Shown: in pieces, positions 5,938-7,692 of the stretch
Numbering within the stretch: the first letter of the stretch is position 1
How the letters are laid out: the number at the start of each line of letters is the position of its first letter
Source: Sulfurimonas sp.
GTDB taxonomy: Bacteria > Campylobacterota > Campylobacteria > Campylobacterales > Sulfurimonadaceae
NCBI GenBank assembly: GCA_021107375.1
Contig: JAIOSY010000163.1
Coordinates: forward strand, 1 to 7,692
Direction of reading: 5' to 3'
DNA length: 7,692 nucleotides
Position numbers and translations under genes: made by a program
Notes under the pieces: generated by a model
What the model was told of the DNA's origin: nothing
Databases searched by the model: none
What the model saw: the letters and a program-made list of their open reading frames with translations, nothing else

Positions 5938-6602
5938 CTATTTTTTCCCTTATTTATTATAGAGTTGAAATTTATGTTTGGTGGATTAATTATTCCTGGT
6001 TCTCTTAACCAAACGATTGTTCCTTTTTTCTCATGATAGTGTTTATCTTTAAAACTATACATCTCAGAATGTTTAAAACCTTTTTTAACCAATAAAGCAT
6101 CAAAGTCTTTAAATATGGATAAAAATTTTCTTAAGCTTTCGTATGCTGATTCAGATGCCATAACTGTTGATATGGAAAAACTTTTTAATTCTAAATATCT
6201 AGCACAGTCATTAAGTCCAGCTCCAATATAGTTAGTATGACCTAAAATATCAGTAAATTCATAAATATCACCAGTATGTGCAGCAATTCTCATCCCTTTA
6301 AAATATCTAAATTTCTTAGATATTTGTTCTGATAAGTGATTAAAACTAAGACCTAAAATTATTCCATAACCTTTAAGTCTAGGGTTTAGAATACAGTAAA
6401 ACCCATCTCCTGTAGATATGAGTCCGAGTACAAATTTTTCTAATGGCATTCCAGAATTTGCTAGCATCTGTAACATCATTTTTTTATAAGTAATTGTTAC
6501 AAAATTTATAATCTCTAGCTGTTGTAATGAATCTAATTTTGAAAAATCAATTATATCAGTAAGAATAATATCAGTGTTTAACACTTTTTTATTTTTTGGC
6601 AT
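5934..6602 (-). CDS. class III nucleotidyl cyclase-like protein
   Basis: The 222 residues contain one class III (adenylate/guanylate) cyclase homology domain, about 8-165, with no sensor or membrane part. Visible motifs are DIILTDIIDF (metal-binding Asp16) and STGDGFYCIL (second metal Asp66). MRIAAHTGDIYEF and YIGAGLNDCARYLEL follow, the latter with the transition-state Asn131 and Arg135 spaced as in active cyclases. The residues that normally select the base are unusual: the Lys four positions before Asp66 is Ile62, and the Asp/Thr/Cys seven before Asn131 is Asn124. The enzyme may therefore use another nucleotide or only bind one. The C-terminal 50 residues (KDKHYHEKKGTIVWLREPGI) match nothing I know. 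The ATG has no Shine-Dalgarno; a -10-like TAAAAT lies upstream. It is the first gene of the unit with the HTH/coiled-coil and FapA-like genes. Pycsar-type uridylate or cytidylate cyclases are a conceivable relative, but no Pycsar effector is adjacent. Confidence 0.82.
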   Translation of the reverse strand: MPKNKKVLNTDIILTDIIDFSKLDSLQQLEIINFVTITYKKMMLQMLANSGMPLEKFVLGLISTGDGFYCILNPRLKGYGIILGLSFNHLSEQISKKFRYFKGMRIAAHTGDIYEFTDILGHTNYIGAGLNDCARYLELKSFSISTVMASESAYESLRKFLSIFKDFDALLVKKGFKHSEMYSFKDKHYHEKKGTIVWLREPGIINPPNINFNSIINKGKNR

Positions 6603-6627
6603 CTATATATTCGCTGTTTTTTTGGTT

Positions 6628-6656
6628 ATTTTATCATAAAATTTCTTTAATAAAAG
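6628..6656 (-). promoter_or_regulatory. tentative promoter of the cyclase/FapA operon
   Basis: On the minus strand, TAAAAT (6628-6633) is a one-mismatch -10 element 25 bases before the cyclase ATG, with expected transcription start near 6621. The -35 position (about 6651-6656, CTTTTA) is weak. The position in the gap divergent from fbaA makes a promoter likely, but the exact element is uncertain. Confidence 0.35.
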
Positions 6657-6673
6657 TTCTTTTAACACACTAT

Positions 6674-6706
6674 TGGTATAATTACAAAATTATATTTTTT
6701 TAAGGA
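6674..6706 (+). promoter_or_regulatory. extended -10 promoter and Shine-Dalgarno of fbaA
   Basis: TGGTATAAT (6674-6682) is a perfect extended -10, with transcription expected to start near 6689. AAGGA (6702-6706) lies six bases before the ATG at 6713. The -35 region is not recognisable, which an extended -10 can compensate for. The short leader holds nothing that looks like a riboswitch. Confidence 0.65.
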
Positions 6707-6712
6707 AGCAGT

Positions 6713-7692
6713 ATGAGTAAAGGTGTTTTAGATATTGTAAAGCCTGGAGTTATTTTTGGCGAAGATGTTCAAAAAGTTTATGACTATGCAAAAAAAGAGG
6801 GCTTTGCTATCCCTGCTGTAAATGTTGTTGGAACTGATTCCATAAATGCTATTTTAGAAGCGGCAGCAAAAGTAAACTCTCCCGTAATAATTCAATTTAG
6901 TAATGGTGGAGCATCTTATTATGCTGGAAAAGGTTTAAGTAATAAGGATGAAAAAGCTGCGATTATCGGTGCTATTTCAGGTGCTATTCATACTCATATG
7001 ATGGCTGAAGCATATGGTGTTGTTGTTATTCTTCATACCGATCATGCTGCAAAAAAATTACTTCCTTGGATAGATGAACTACTTGATGCTGGTGAGGGTT
7101 ATTTTGAATCTCAAGGAAAACCACTTTACTCATCTCACATGCTAGACCTTTCTGAAGAAACATTACTAGAAAATGTAAGTACATGTAAAGAGTATTTTAA
7201 AAGAATGGCAAAAATTGGTATGAGTATTGAGATAGAACTTGGTTGTACTGGTGGGGAAGAGGATGGTGTTGATAACACTGATATGGACAACTCACTTTTA
7301 TACACTCAACCAGAAGATGTAGCCTATGCTTATGAGGAGTTGATGGCAGTTTCTCCACACTTTACAATCGCAGCTTCATTTGGTAATGTTCATGGTGTTT
7401 ATAAACCAGGAAATGTTAGTCTTACTCCTAAAATTTTAGATAACTCTCAAAAGTATATAGAAGAAAAATTTAAAACACTTCCAAAACCTGTAAACTTTGT
7501 TTTTCACGGTGGTTCAGGTTCAGCTCCTAGTGAGATTGCAGAAGCTATCGGTTATGGTGTTATCAAAATGAACATCGATACAGATACTCAATGGGCTACA
7601 TGGGTTGGTGTTAAAGATTACTACGAAAAAAATCGTGACTATATGCAAGGTCAAATCGGAAATCCAGATGGTGAAGATAAGCCAAATAAAAA
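6713..7692 (+). CDS. fbaA: class II fructose-1,6-bisphosphate aldolase (3' end cut by window)
   Basis: This zinc enzyme interconverts fructose-1,6-bisphosphate with dihydroxyacetone phosphate and glyceraldehyde-3-phosphate in glycolysis, gluconeogenesis and, in autotrophs, sugar synthesis. The frame opens MSKGVLDIVKPGV and stays open for 326 codons to the right edge. The Escherichia coli FbaA-type enzyme has about 359 residues, so roughly 30 C-terminal residues are missing. Key residues are in register with that enzyme, shifted by one: catalytic Asp110 and zinc ligand His111 in LHTDH, the IELGCTGGEEDGVDN segment (Glu182, Glu183), zinc ligands His227 (NVHG) and His265 (FHGGSGS), and KMNIDTDTQWA from Lys285. 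It is thus the long class IIA type and looks fully active. The start is supported by AAGGA at 6702-6706 and an extended -10. It is the only plus-strand gene, divergent from the cyclase operon. Confidence 0.98.
   Translation, partial: MSKGVLDIVKPGVIFGEDVQKVYDYAKKEGFAIPAVNVVGTDSINAILEAAAKVNSPVIIQFSNGGASYYAGKGLSNKDEKAAIIGAISGAIHTHMMAEAYGVVVILHTDHAAKKLLPWIDELLDAGEGYFESQGKPLYSSHMLDLSEETLLENVSTCKEYFKRMAKIGMSIEIELGCTGGEEDGVDNTDMDNSLLYTQPEDVAYAYEELMAVSPHFTIAASFGNVHGVYKPGNVSLTPKILDNSQKYIEEKFKTLPKPVNFVFHGGSGSAPSEIAEAIGYGVIKMNIDTDTQWATWVGVKDYYEKNRDYMQGQIGNPDGEDKPNK

Noticed and set aside
5278..6602. Calling the cyclase and its neighbour a Pycsar anti-phage system
   Set aside because: The partners have no TIR, membrane or cyclic-nucleotide-binding effector domain that I can see; only the cyclase fold is shared.

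Overview
The window is visibly AT-rich, tightly packed bacterial DNA. It most likely comes from a Campylobacterota (Epsilonproteobacteria) chromosome of the Sulfurimonas/Arcobacter kind. The support is protein style and composition: a long-form class II fructose-bisphosphate aldolase, an alanine-rich HU protein, a secreted cyclophilin, small overlapping genes and AAGGA-type ribosome sites. The genus is inferred from memory, not from a search. No integrase, transposase, tRNA, rRNA or CRISPR array is visible. Everything from 86 to 6602 is on the minus strand; only fbaA (6713 to the right edge) is on the plus strand.

Right part, 6602 down to 3563 (minus): a compact three-gene unit with a plausible promoter and a strong intrinsic terminator. 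It encodes a class III nucleotidyl-cyclase-like protein, a protein with a predicted N-terminal excisionase-type helix-turn-helix and a coiled coil, and a FapA/DUF342 beta-helix protein. The first two genes overlap by ATGA, and the second and third are separated by one base. This is the most intriguing part of the window. The cyclase keeps its metal-binding and transition-state residues but lacks the usual base-selecting residues, and its partners are a possible DNA-binding adaptor and a possible polymer or scaffold protein. A divergent promoter region (6603-6712) separates the unit from fbaA, a central glycolysis/gluconeogenesis gene.

Middle, 3527 down to 2945 (minus): a small XRE-type regulator and a 77-residue protein of unknown function, coupled through a Shine-Dalgarno that overlaps the regulator's stop codon. 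Upstream of the regulator is a cluster of inverted repeats built from GTATATTTA-like words. A near-consensus -10 ends only seven bases before the best start codon, which suggests autoregulation and a leaderless mRNA.

Left part, 2847 down to 86 (minus): an HU nucleoid protein with its own promoter, then a GC-rich hairpin. After it come a NERD-nuclease/SF1-helicase-like protein with several degraded motifs, methionine sulfoxide reductase MsrB (a TTG start inside the preceding gene) and a periplasmic cyclophilin PpiA. The last three genes look like one operon combining a probable nucleic-acid-handling protein with protein repair and folding. No terminator is visible after ppiA.
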